A program made the translations under genes and the position numbers. Below are positions 15,576-24,310 of a stretch of 64,000 nucleotides of DNA, piece by piece (position 1 is the first letter of the stretch; each line of letters opens with the position of its first letter). Location: the NCBI GenBank assembly GCA_963736975.1, contig CAVTQY010000001.1, positions 3,286,001 to 3,350,000 of the forward strand, written 5' to 3'. This DNA is from CAVTQY01 sp963736975. GTDB lineage: Bacteria; Pseudomonadota; Alphaproteobacteria; Acetobacterales; Acetobacteraceae. Under the pieces are notes generated by a model. The model was not told where the DNA came from. It made no database searches and worked only from the letters and a program-made list of their open reading frames with translations.

Positions 15576-18082
15576 TCACGTTCCGAGCAGGCGGGAGACG
15601 AGATCGTCGATCTCTCGGGCTATGCCGTCGGCGGCGAGGATCGCGCGGATGGCGGCGCGATGGTGGGTGAAGTAGGCGCCCTCGCGGAGCGGGACCGCGG
15701 CGGAGATTTTCTCGGCCTTGGCGGCAGCTTCGGCCAGTTGCAGATGCAAGGGATCGCGACGGTCGAATTCGGGGATAGGGAGTTCCCAGATCAGGTTGTC
15801 GAAGTCCCGCGCGCCCCCTTGGCCTTTCGACTGCTTTGCCTCCAGGCGCACTCGCGTCTCCTCAGAATTGATAACGGCGCAAAGATATCGCGCTTCCGCA
15901 AGAGTCCGAGCGGCAGCCCGGTACGCCTTGTGCTCGATTATGGCGGACTGTTCTGTGACTATGACAGCAGCGGGTAAGGTTCCGGATGCGGCGTAGACGA
16001 CGCGGGTGGCGGCCGTTGGCAACTGCGCGGTTAGCTTGCGCATGTAGTCAAGTTGCTGTGAGACGGTCATGCGAGGACGTCCATCGGCGCGCTTGTTGGA
16101 ATGGTCCGCCCACTTTCCTTCGGTATATTTCAGCCACGCAGCCAAATGGCGGAAGCCGGCATCGGCGGCACCGCGGCTGTCCAGGATCCCGCGTCCGTGC
16201 GTCGGCACGACGCAGGTCGCAGGTGTCAGCATTCGGAAGGGCGCAATGCTTTCCCCGAGCAGAACAGGACGAAGAAACTGCAACTCAACGGGGCCGTGCG
16301 GTGGTTCCACGGTGTTCCAGGGCCGTTTGTCCTGGGGCCCGGTTTTGCCGCGCATACGCGGCGCGGCGGGGTTGTCGCCGAGTCTTCCGGCTTCTTCCCG
16401 CACGACGAAGAAGAAGCGGCGCGGGACGATGGTTGCGCCTTGTTTGAATCGCGCGCGATAGGGCGAGGCTCCTTCCAGTGTCGGGATTGGTGGCCACGGG
16501 GCTGAGGCGTGGCGAAGATGGCGGTCGGCCTCCGCTTCGGTGGCGTCCCGGCGTGGCAGATTGCCGGTGTAGCGTTCCACGGTGCTCGGCAGAGGTCCCG
16601 GCTTGCCGCTTTGTCCGATGAATACGGAAGCGGGAACCGGGAACAGCGGTTGAACGGTCTCGTCGAAGCTCCACGCTTCCAGGATGCGAACGTGAAGCCG
16701 GCGGAACTCGCCGCGCCAAAAGCGGGCCGGTTCAGCGCCGCATAGGGCAGGACGAAGCCGATGGTGCCGCCGGGCTGCAGATATCGTTCGGCGCACCGCG
16801 CCCAGAACAGGGCAGCGATATCCTGTTAAGTCGTCAGGACGCCGCCAACCCACAGGTTGAGTGGCCGGCACGCCTCGCGCAAATTGGTCTTCATCTCCGC
16901 GCTGAGATAGCGGTAAGCGATCCAGGGTGGGTTGCCGAGGACGACATCGGCACGGTGGTCAGGCTGAGAGAGCCATAGCGGCCGGACGAGGTTGCGCAGC
17001 ACGTAGGGCCAGATATGGTTTCGCCCGGACTTATAGAGGCCGAGCAGGCGATCGAAAGTGGTCACCATGGCGTCGGCGTCCTCCGATGTGACGCCGTGGA
17101 TGCGCAACAGAGCTTGCCGAATGCGAGCGGGTGAAGCTTCATCATTCAACCCCTCGGTCAGAACCTGAAGGCCGGGTTCGTACTTGGCTTGATCCTCGGC
17201 GAAGCCGGCGGGGACGCGCAGCGGTTGTTCGTTGGGAACCGAGACCTCCACGTAGGTTTTATCGCCGAGCGGCTGGACATTCCATTGCAGCGAATCGCCG
17301 AGAAAGACGGGGATGTGGATTGGGCCGGCACGCTGACTGATGATGTCGCTGAGCGCGAGCAGCCAGGTGACGCGGGCGATGATCACCGCGACCGGATGAA
17401 CGTCCAGTCCTCGGACGCGGGCGGCGCACTCGTTGATGAGCCGGGAGGCTTTCCAGCCGGCAAGTCTTCCCGCTGTCAGGATCTGACGGATCGCATGAAA
17501 CAGAAAGGTGCCGGAGCCGCAGGCGGGATCGAGGATACGCTGATGGAGCGGATCGCTGACCGCGCGGCGCGCGAGTTTCGCCGCCAGCCAATCGGGCGTG
17601 TAGTATTCGCCAAGGTCATGGCGCTGTGCCGGGTCGATCAGGCTTTCATAGAGCGCCTTGAGAACATCGACCTGGACATCCCGCAGGCGGAAGCGTGCCG
17701 CCTGGCGGGCGATTCGCTGGACGAGCGCCTTGCCGCTTTCATCCTGCAGAACCCAATCGAAAAAGTCGCTTTCGACCGCACCGTGAATGCCGGCATCGGC
17801 CAGCGCCTCTCCGGAGAGAATAGCCGCGGCGTCTTTGACCGGCAGGTCGAGCACGCGGGCGGCCACCGTTTTCGCCACGACCGTTAGAGTGGCACCGAAC
17901 AGCGTATCGGCCCGTCCGCGCACCTCCGGCATGCGGACTTCGTGGTCGAGGGCGAGATATGCGGCGCCAAAGGCGTTGCGCAGGATGTCAGCGATCAGAG
18001 TACGAACGGTCTCGTGCCCGGGCCGCTGGGCGAGCGCGCGGGCGATCTCCGGCAGGTCGTTCCGGCGCCACGTTTCGTTCAT
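15576..18082 (-). pseudogene. Broken N6-adenine DNA methyltransferase (Eco57I/type IIG-like)
   Basis: The minus strand encodes an N6-adenine methyltransferase: motif I DPACGSGTF, motif IV NPPWIAY and a C-terminal target-recognition-like region ending REIDDLVSRLLGT. It is interrupted twice. A TAA at 16828-16826 stops the frame after LWVGGVLTT, yet the same frame continues QDIAALFWARCAERYLQPGG; a CAA to TAA change would explain this. About 105 nt later, one missing T in the TTTT run (AAAA at 16718-16721 on the plus strand) shifts AALNRPAF into WRGEFRRLHVRILEAWSFDE. Repaired, the protein would be about 835 residues. I chose ATG 18082; a GTG at 18142 is the alternative. No restriction or helicase gene is adjacent. 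Confidence 0.8.
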
Positions 18083-18158
18083 GGACTCAGCGGATGGCTT
18101 GCGGCGCGCGTTTGGGCAAGTGTTTTCCCGACCAGCGGTCACGGGCTAGTCTCCACGC

Positions 18159-18491
18159 ATGCGCCGATTCGCCGACCAGCCCGGATTGTTCGATTTTCCC
18201 CCTGGGGCTTCCAGCGGAAGCCTTGTGGATCAGTTGGACGAACATCCCGGGGAGGAGTTCATTCAGGGGATACGGGACGAGCTGTGCACGACGCTTGCGC
18301 TTGCGCGCGGATCGGAAGCGTTCCCGTGGGCGGATTTGACAAAGACGTATATGGCGGAGATGCGGTTCAACTCCATGTCGCGCTGGCTGCCGCGACAGGA
18401 AGCGCTGGCGCTGCGACAGGCGTTCGCGGCGGAGATGGACCGGCTCTACGAGGCGGCGGGCGAAATGCGGCCGGAGGTTCCGGGAGGCTGA
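18159..18491 (+). CDS. Hypothetical protein, divergent from the methylase
   Basis: A 110-residue soluble protein beginning MRRFADQPGLFDFPPG. An FNSMSRWLPRQEALALRQAF segment and a final amphipathic helix (AAEMDRLYEAAGEM) are its only clear features. The head (short hydrophobic DF motif followed by a flexible linker) could be a docking peptide. It is divergent from the broken adenine methylase, with starts about 76 bp apart, so it may be a companion of that gene. I do not recognise the family. Confidence 0.5.
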   Translation: MRRFADQPGLFDFPPGASSGSLVDQLDEHPGEEFIQGIRDELCTTLALARGSEAFPWADLTKTYMAEMRFNSMSRWLPRQEALALRQAFAAEMDRLYEAAGEMRPEVPGG

Positions 18492-18604
18492 TCACTCTCA
18501 ACCGGCCGCGACGGAGGCTTGATCGGCCGGACAGTGTCCCAACGGATTGGAACGAGTCCTGTCCGCAAGCAAAGCGCTCTGAGGCCGGTCCAGGGCGCAG
18601 CACC

Positions 18605-18892
18605 CTACGGAGATGCGCTCGGATGCACGGTGATGCCCTGCGCCTGCAATTGCGCCATCACCGCCTTGGCCGACGTATTTCCGGCTTCCGCCAGCTTGGC
18701 GGTCCCGGCCGCAAGCATCTGGAACTGCCCGCGCAGTTTGGTGGCCTGCGCCAGGGGGGCGTCCTGCGCTGCGTGGATCGCCATCAGCCGACCGTGCTCG
18801 CTCACCAACTGTTCGGTCTGGAACGCCGTGATCAGGAAGAACGCCGCCACGATCAGCGCGATCGGCAGCTCGATCCGCGGGATCTCCGGCAT
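18605..18892 (-). CDS. Small single-pass membrane protein, 95 aa
   Basis: Begins MPEIPRIELPIALIVAAFFL and has one transmembrane helix (~residues 8-28) followed by a soluble alpha-helical tail rich in Ala, Gln and Leu (LAQATKLRGQFQMLAAGTAK). The start overlaps the upstream stop as TGATG, so it is translationally coupled to the gene at 18892. Both encode one N-terminal helix plus an alanine/glutamine-rich tail, suggesting a heteromeric pair in the inner membrane. Function unknown. Confidence 0.65.
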   Translation of the reverse strand: MPEIPRIELPIALIVAAFFLITAFQTEQLVSEHGRLMAIHAAQDAPLAQATKLRGQFQMLAAGTAKLAEAGNTSAKAVMAQLQAQGITVHPSASP

Positions 18893-19206
18893 CAGGGTTT
18901 GGCGGCCGGGGCGGCCGCCTCGCCGATCCCGGCGCTCTTCAACAGGGCCTCGATCTGCGGATCCTTCGCCGACTGCATCTGGCTTTGCAGCGCACGGGTC
19001 AGTAGCGTGTTCACCGCATTGAGCTGCGCCGCTTGAGCGATGATCTGCTGCCGTTCGTTGACGTCCGCCTGCGCGTTCTGGTCGATAATCGCGAGCGCAA
19101 TATTCACCACCACGAGCACGAGGCTTACTCCGGCGAGCATCGTCGCCCACTGGATCAACCGCTGCTGGCGGGTCTGCTGATCGGCGGAAGGCGGCCTCAG
19201 GGCCAC
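18892..19206 (-). CDS. Small single-pass membrane protein, 104 aa
   Basis: Starts at GTG 19206 with GAGG 5-6 nt upstream, giving VALRPPSADQQTRQQRLIQW, then a transmembrane helix (ATMLAGVSLVLVVVNIALAI) and a glutamine/alanine-rich helical region (DVNERQQIIAQAAQLNAVNT). The tail IEALLKSAGIGEAAAPAAKP is low complexity. The next gene, at 18605, has the same architecture and overlaps by one base. The gene is divergent from ftsK, with starts about 150 bp apart. I do not recognise the family. Confidence 0.6.
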   Translation of the reverse strand: MALRPPSADQQTRQQRLIQWATMLAGVSLVLVVVNIALAIIDQNAQADVNERQQIIAQAAQLNAVNTLLTRALQSQMQSAKDPQIEALLKSAGIGEAAAPAAKP

Positions 19207-19358
19207 TTTGACCTCATCGGTGCTGCGGAGCCACAGGCGGCAACCGACGCATACCGGTACATCCAGGACGGTGCAACGCTGTATGGAATCCGAAGACTTC
19301 TGAGGCGGTTCTCGACTATGCTTACGGTCTCGCACGAAGTCCCGAGGTGTCGAGTCGC

Positions 19359-21776
19359 ATGGCCGCTGCCGTCAGGTCCGCCGGATCGCCTTCCCTGGCC
19401 CGAACAAAAGGGCGCCGACATTTCGTCTCGCCGGCCATTCGCGACCTGATGCGGCGTCGCGCGGCCGAGCTTGGCGGCCTGACGCTGGGTCTGTTCGGCC
19501 TCGCCTTGTTGCTGGCCCTGGCGAGCTATAACCCGTCCGACCCCAGCCTCAACACGGCGACGGCGCAGCGGGCGACGAATCTGGCTGGACCGATCGGGGC
19601 GACGTTGGCCGATCTGCTGCTGCAAGGGTTCGGCGTCGCCGGGGCGCTGCCCGGCTTCGCAATGCTGGCCTGGGCATGGCGGCTCGCGTCGCGTCGCGGA
19701 CTCGGCAGCATGGCTGCCCGGCTCACAGTCACCGCCGCGGCGATGCCGGTGCTGGCGGCGGCGCTGCAATCCGTGCCGCGACTGAGCGCGGCGGCGTGGC
19801 CAACCATGGCAGGCCCAGGGGGCGCGGTGGGTCGCGTGCTGGCGCCCGCGGTACTGGCAGCCGGCCGAGGTTTGCTGGGTCCTGTGGGCGCTCTGATGGT
19901 GTGGGTGCTGGGCGCCGCGTTTGCCGTCACACTTGTTTTGCTGGCACTGGGCCTTTCCGGGGCGGAATGGCGGGCCTGCTGGCGCGGCATCGGGCGGGCA
20001 GCCCGCTTTGCCTTTTCCTCCGGCGGCAACGCCGCGGCGATCATCGGAGCGACGGCACGGCTTCCGGCTTTTGCTGCTCTGTCATTCGCTCGGCTGTTCC
20101 ATCGCCGGCCTGTGGCCGGCGAGGAGTCGCCGGTACCTTTTGCCCGCGAACCGCCGCGCATGGCTCCGCTGCGTCCGGCCGCGGACCTTGCGCCTCCGAC
20201 TATTCGGCCGGCGCGGCCGCCGGCTCGGCGTATCGCGCAGCAGGAAAGCCTGCCGCTGGCTGAGCCCGGCTGGCGCTTCCCCTCGCTCGGGCTGCTGACA
20301 CCGCCGCCGGCGCGGGCCGCCACCGGTCCGAGCACCGAGGCGCTGGAGGCGAATGCACGTCTGCTGGAGACGGTGCTCAGCGATTACGGCGTGCAGGGCA
20401 GCATCGTCGAGATTCGGCCCGGGCCGGTGGTAACGCTCTATGAGCTGGAGCCGGCGCCCGGCATTCGGAGCGCCCGGGTGATCGGCCTGGCCGATGACGT
20501 TGCGCGCAGCCTATCGGTGACCGCGGTGCGCATCGCGACAGTCCCGGGGCGCAACGTGATCGGCATCGAGGTGCCGAACGCCAAGCGCGAAACGGTGTTC
20601 CTGTCGGAGATCCTGGCCTCCGACGAGGTGCAACGGCATCCCGGCCGGCTTCTGCTGGCGCTCGGCAAGGAAATCAGCGGCGCGCCGGTGGTCGCCGACC
20701 TGCAACGCATGCCGCATCTGATGATCGCCGGTACCACGGGGTCCGGTAAGTCTGTCGCCGTCAATGCGATGATCCTGAGCCTGCTGTACCGGCTGTCGCC
20801 GGACCAGTGCCGGCTGATCCTGATCGACCCGAAGATGCTGGAGCTCTCGATGTATGAGGGGATCCCGCACCTGATGGCTCCGGTGGTGACCGAGCCGGCC
20901 AAGGCGGTGACCGCGCTGAAATGGACCGTGCGCGAGATGGAGCGGCGCTACCGGGCGATGAGCCAATTGGGGGTGCGCAATATCGGCGGCTACAACGACC
21001 GCGTGGCCGATGCCCGGGCCAAGGGCGAAGTGGTGACGCGGCGCGTGCAGACCGGGTTCGATCCGGACACCGGCCGGCCGACCTTCGAGGAGCAGCCGCT
21101 GACGTTGGAACCGCTGCCGTTGATCGTGGTGGTGGTTGATGAGATGGCCGACCTGATGATGGTTGCCGGGAAGGACATCGAGGCGGCGGTGCAGCGCCTG
21201 GCACAGATGGCCCGCGCGGCCGGCATTCACGTCATCATGGCGACGCAACGGCCTTCGGTCGATGTGATCACCGGCACCATCAAGGCCAATTTCCCGACGC
21301 GGATCAGTTTCCAGGTGATCAGCAAATTCGATTCGCGCACGATCCTGGGCGAGCAAGGGGCGGAGCAACTGCTGGGTCAGGGCGACATGCTGTACATGAT
21401 GGGCGGCGGTCGGATCACCCGCGTGCACGGGCCGTTCGTCTCCGACCAGGAAGTGGAAAAAGTGGTCGAGTTCCTGCGCGAGCAAGGCGAGCCTGCTTAT
21501 GTAGACTCGGTCACCGAAGCCGAGGACGACGACGGCACCGCGGCGTTACCCGGGCTGATGGGTGGCGATATGGGCGAGAAAGGACTCTACGAACAGGCAG
21601 TGGCACTGGTGGCACGCGAGGGGAGAGCATCGACCAGCTTTGTGCAGCGGCACCTGAATATCGGTTACAACCGGGCTGCCAAGCTGATCGAGCAGATGGA
21701 GAAAGAAGGCGTGGTCGGGCCGGCGAATCATGTCGGGAAGCGAGAGGTTCTGATCCGTCAGGCGGTGGAGGATTGA
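19359..21776 (+). CDS. ftsK: DNA translocase FtsK
   Basis: An ~805-residue septal DNA pump that moves chromosome termini through the closing division septum and activates XerCD at dif. Four N-terminal transmembrane helices (~residues 25-200) are followed by a short proline/arginine-rich linker. The motor has Walker A GTTGSGKSVAVN, Walker B LIVVVVDEMADLMM, the ATQRPSVDVITGTIKANFP segment, and a C-terminal winged-helix gamma domain (FVQRHLNIGYNRAAKLIEQM) that reads KOPS. The short linker makes it smaller than the E. coli protein, which is usual in alphaproteobacteria. The start is uncertain between GTG 19347 and ATG 19359. Confidence 0.95.
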   Translation: MAAAVRSAGSPSLARTKGRRHFVSPAIRDLMRRRAAELGGLTLGLFGLALLLALASYNPSDPSLNTATAQRATNLAGPIGATLADLLLQGFGVAGALPGFAMLAWAWRLASRRGLGSMAARLTVTAAAMPVLAAALQSVPRLSAAAWPTMAGPGGAVGRVLAPAVLAAGRGLLGPVGALMVWVLGAAFAVTLVLLALGLSGAEWRACWRGIGRAARFAFSSGGNAAAIIGATARLPAFAALSFARLFHRRPVAGEESPVPFAREPPRMAPLRPAADLAPPTIRPARPPARRIAQQESLPLAEPGWRFPSLGLLTPPPARAATGPSTEALEANARLLETVLSDYGVQGSIVEIRPGPVVTLYELEPAPGIRSARVIGLADDVARSLSVTAVRIATVPGRNVIGIEVPNAKRETVFLSEILASDEVQRHPGRLLLALGKEISGAPVVADLQRMPHLMIAGTTGSGKSVAVNAMILSLLYRLSPDQCRLILIDPKMLELSMYEGIPHLMAPVVTEPAKAVTALKWTVREMERRYRAMSQLGVRNIGGYNDRVADARAKGEVVTRRVQTGFDPDTGRPTFEEQPLTLEPLPLIVVVVDEMADLMMVAGKDIEAAVQRLAQMARAAGIHVIMATQRPSVDVITGTIKANFPTRISFQVISKFDSRTILGEQGAEQLLGQGDMLYMMGGGRITRVHGPFVSDQEVEKVVEFLREQGEPAYVDSVTEAEDDDGTAALPGLMGGDMGEKGLYEQAVALVAREGRASTSFVQRHLNIGYNRAAKLIEQMEKEGVVGPANHVGKREVLIRQAVED

Positions 21777-22081
21777 GCGCCACGACGTTCCCACTTCGTC
21801 ATGGCCGTCCCCGGACTTCGCCCGCTGTCACTGCGAGGGAAGCGAAGTAGTCTCCTGCCACGTGCGTTCGCGACTCACGCAGGACCCCGTTGTCCTGCGC
21901 ATCGAAGTTCTGTCCTACAACGGTGAGTGTTCCTCGGACGTCCGCATGCCGTAGAAGCTCCGTCTCGCCTGAACGCGTGCCGCTTTCCCACAGCCGCAAA
22001 AACTGCGTGCCAGTTCACCGTTGGGGCTGGAGTTGACCCGGTTTCGTGGACACCCGAGCATTTGCGTTGGAGGGGTCCACC

Positions 22082-22388
22082 ATGTCGAGATCGAGGCGAA
22101 CTTATGCACCTGAGTTTCGTCGCCGGATGGTCGAGTTGGTGCACGTCGGCCGCTCGCCGGAGGAGTTGGCGCGCGAGTTTGAACCAACCGCGCAGTCGAT
22201 CCGGAACTGGGGCGCCCAGGAGCGCGCGATGCCGGTTGTGGCGATAGCGGCCTGACGGCGGCGGAGCGCGAGGAACTCAACCGCGACGTGAGAACCCCCA
22301 GCTCCGCCTGGAGCGGGAGATGCTGTCAAAGGCGGCCTGGTTCGCTCGGGAGACGAACGCGATTCCACCCAAGGGTTCCGCTTCGTGA
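22082..22388 (+). pseudogene. IS3 orfA (helix-turn-helix subunit), frameshifted
   Basis: ATG 22082 gives MSRSRRTYAPEFRRRMVELV and EELAREFEPTAQSIRNW, the usual IS3 OrfA DNA-binding helix-turn-helix. The frame is then lost after RNWGAQERA. Continuations in other frames read GLTAAEREEL and RRENPQLRLEREMLSKAAWF, then ARETNAIPPKGSAS to a TGA at 22386-22388. At least two indels are therefore needed to rebuild it. Confidence 0.75.
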
Positions 22389-23215
22389 GCGATCATCAGC
22401 CCAGTATCCGATCGCCACGATGTGCCGGCTGCTGGGTGTCTCCTCCAGCGGCTACTACGCATGGGCGAAACACCAGCCGTCGCGGCGGGCACAATCCGAT
22501 GCGGTGCTGATGGCAGAAATTCATGCCGCGCACGGGGCCTCCCGCGCGCACCTACGGGGCGCCGCGCGTTCATGCCGAGCTGGCGCGCAACTTCTCGTAT
22601 CGAGCAGCCTTGCACTCGAAGCAGTGCGATCTCCTCCCGCTCCGCAAATGAGAGATACCAGCCGGACAGCGCCTTCGCTGATGGCCGAAACATCGCTGGT
22701 GGCATGCCGCCTGCCTTTCGGAACAATCTTGTTCCTACAGCCTGCGACATACCAGCTTGGACCGCAGCATCCTCACTCGCCATCCCTACCGCGATCGCCG
22801 CCCAGAACCGCCGCTGCTCATCTCGTCCTGCCACCGCCGGGCGACCTGGTGAGAACAATGCGCCCGACCAGACCGATCCGAACGCCGCTTTCGAATGCTC
22901 ATCGCAACCTCCTGCGTCAGGTGTTGCGACGACCATTTGAGTCCAGCCAATACACCGCAGTCGAATTCGGCTGCCGCTGTCGTGAGGCGGGCGTGCGTCC
23001 CTCCATGGGGCTCGGTTGGGGATGCGTATGATAATGCCATGTGTGAAAGCTTCTACGCCACCCTCGAATGCGAGCTTCTCGATCGCTATCGGTTCAAGAG
23101 CCAAGCCAAGGCGCGAACTGCGATCTTCGAGTTCATCGAGGACTTCTACAACCGTCATCACTCCTCGCTCAACTACCTTTCGCCGATCGACTACGAACGA
23201 CGGCATTATGCATGA
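22389..23215 (+). pseudogene. IS3 orfB (DDE transposase), interrupted
   Basis: The N-terminal part (QYPIATMCRLLGVSSSGYYA, then RTYGAPRVHAEL in another frame) stops at about 22583. After the IS30 insert the C-terminal part resumes with QYTAVEFGCRCREAGVRPSM, DAYDNAMCESFYATLECELL and the ending SSLNYLSPIDYERRHYA. GGGG where GGG is expected near 23009 breaks the frame again. The middle of the DDE core is missing or displaced. Confidence 0.75.
22583..22950 (-). mobile_element. IS30-family transposase 5' fragment inside the IS3 remnant
   Basis: On the minus strand a frame reads FGSVWSGALFSPGRPAVAGR, DEQRRFWAAIAVGMASEDAA, then FRKAGGMPPAMFRPSAKALS, YLSFAEREEIALLRVQGCSI and REVARQLG. This is the N-terminal half (helix-turn-helix region) of an IS30-type transposase. 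It ends abruptly at about 22583, where IS3 sequence resumes; no catalytic domain is present. Edges are approximate. Confidence 0.7.
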
Positions 23216-23256
23216 TCGTCGTTCCCCGACGATCACCAGACTGCCGCCGTGCTCGC

Positions 23257-23314
23257 GGCCGTCAAGGACGAGAGCCCTTCGGGCGGCCGCAAGGAGCGGA
23301 CGTCCTTGACCGCC
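23257..23314. repeat. Palindromic repeat cluster beside the IS remnant
   Basis: GGCCGTCAAGGACG (23257-23270) and CGTCCTTGACCGCC (23301-23314) are inverted copies with one mismatch, 30 bp apart, with GC-rich palindromic sequence (GGGCGGCCGC) between. It resembles a dispersed palindromic element and would form a long hairpin. I see no gene between 23216 and 23496. Confidence 0.4.
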
Positions 23315-23496
23315 GCTGCGCGCGGCCATTGGAGCTTGGTGTGGGTCGCAACGAAAGACCGGCTCTGCCAGAGGGGTAGCTTCAAACCCGCTACCTCACC
23401 GAGAGAACGATCACGACGGCCACCCAGGAGAACGAAGTGCATCGCGCTCCGCTGCGCGGAACCCCGTGGTTCAGCTTAACTTTGCACGGCGAGTGT

Positions 23497-24159
23497 TCAC
23501 GAGGAATGGTTGGACCTTCTCCGCCACGCGAGAGCACCGAGCAGGCCAACGCCGAGCAACGAGAAGGAGCCGGGTTCGGGAACGGAGAGAGACACCCCGC
23601 CAGACTGATAGTCGATTACAGTGTTGCCTGTGTCCGCTAGACTTATCACGCCGTCGCCGTAGCTGAGCGGCATACCCGGCCCCGCCCCATTGCTCCACAG
23701 ATCTACGACGTCGCCGTTGTTGAGCGTAAACAGCACCCCGTACACGTCCAGGTAGCCCCCGGCCAACGCATAGTCGAGGCATGTGATCGGTGACCCGCCG
23801 GGATAAAGCAGGTTGTCGTAGGAAATCGCGGTGTCGAATGGTGGGGGATTTACGACGGGAAGCAAGCTGAGGCTCACCGGAAACGGGGGCCCCTTAGGTG
23901 GCACCGGGTTAATTGGCACCAGACCGGTGATCGCTGCGTTGGAGATGCCGATATTTACATCCGAAAGGGTGCCGCTGATACCGGTGATCGTGTAGGCGCC
24001 GGCGGGATCACCCACGACCGTATCGGGCGTGAAGGTGAACAAGCCGGAGCCGCTCGTGCCCGCCCCGCTGAATTTGAAGCCCGCCACTTCGGCCCGGGCC
24101 TGAGGGACCAGGGCAAGCGCCGCAATTACCGCGACGGCAGCCAAAAGAGTCGCTTTCAT
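23497..24159 (-). CDS. PEP-CTERM sorting-domain protein
   Basis: A 220-residue exported protein. The N terminus is a Sec signal peptide (MKATLLAAVAVIAALALVPQ, then ARA before the mature chain). The C terminus has the full PEP-CTERM signal: VPEPGS, a hydrophobic helix (FSLLGVGLLGALAW) and RRR. The family is anchored or processed by exosortase and usually accompanies exopolysaccharide synthesis. The middle is a Gly/Ser/Thr-rich beta-type domain without catalytic motifs. ATG 24159 follows GGGGGAG. No exosortase gene is in the window. Confidence 0.88.
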   Translation of the reverse strand: MKATLLAAVAVIAALALVPQARAEVAGFKFSGAGTSGSGLFTFTPDTVVGDPAGAYTITGISGTLSDVNIGISNAAITGLVPINPVPPKGPPFPVSLSLLPVVNPPPFDTAISYDNLLYPGGSPITCLDYALAGGYLDVYGVLFTLNNGDVVDLWSNGAGPGMPLSYGDGVISLADTGNTVIDYQSGGVSLSVPEPGSFSLLGVGLLGALAWRRRSNHSS

Positions 24160-24310
24160 CTGGTTCTCCCCCTTCGATGTTTTGGTCAAAAATTGGCTTC
24201 TCTGGGGATTACGTCAGATTCATGTGCGTCGTGCAAGCCCGGGGGCCGCGCGTGCCGGCGTGCTATCGTTGAACGAGCAACACCGGCCACACGTAGCCCG
24301 GCATGACTGA

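Larger units (their letters stand above)
22028..23215 (+). mobile_element. IS3-family insertion sequence remnant, right end lost
   Basis: The left terminal inverted repeat is recognisable at 22028-22053 (TGGAGTTGACCCGGTTTCG...), followed by orfA at 22082 and orfB to a stop at 23215. The matching right terminal repeat is not seen after 23215. Both reading frames carry several frameshifts, and an IS30-type fragment interrupts orfB at about 22583-22950. The element is dead. Confidence 0.8.

Noticed and set aside
22277..23329. 350-codon minus-strand frame across the IS region
   Set aside because: A chimera: only its middle (about 22583-22900) is IS30 transposase; both ends are antisense IS3 sequence.
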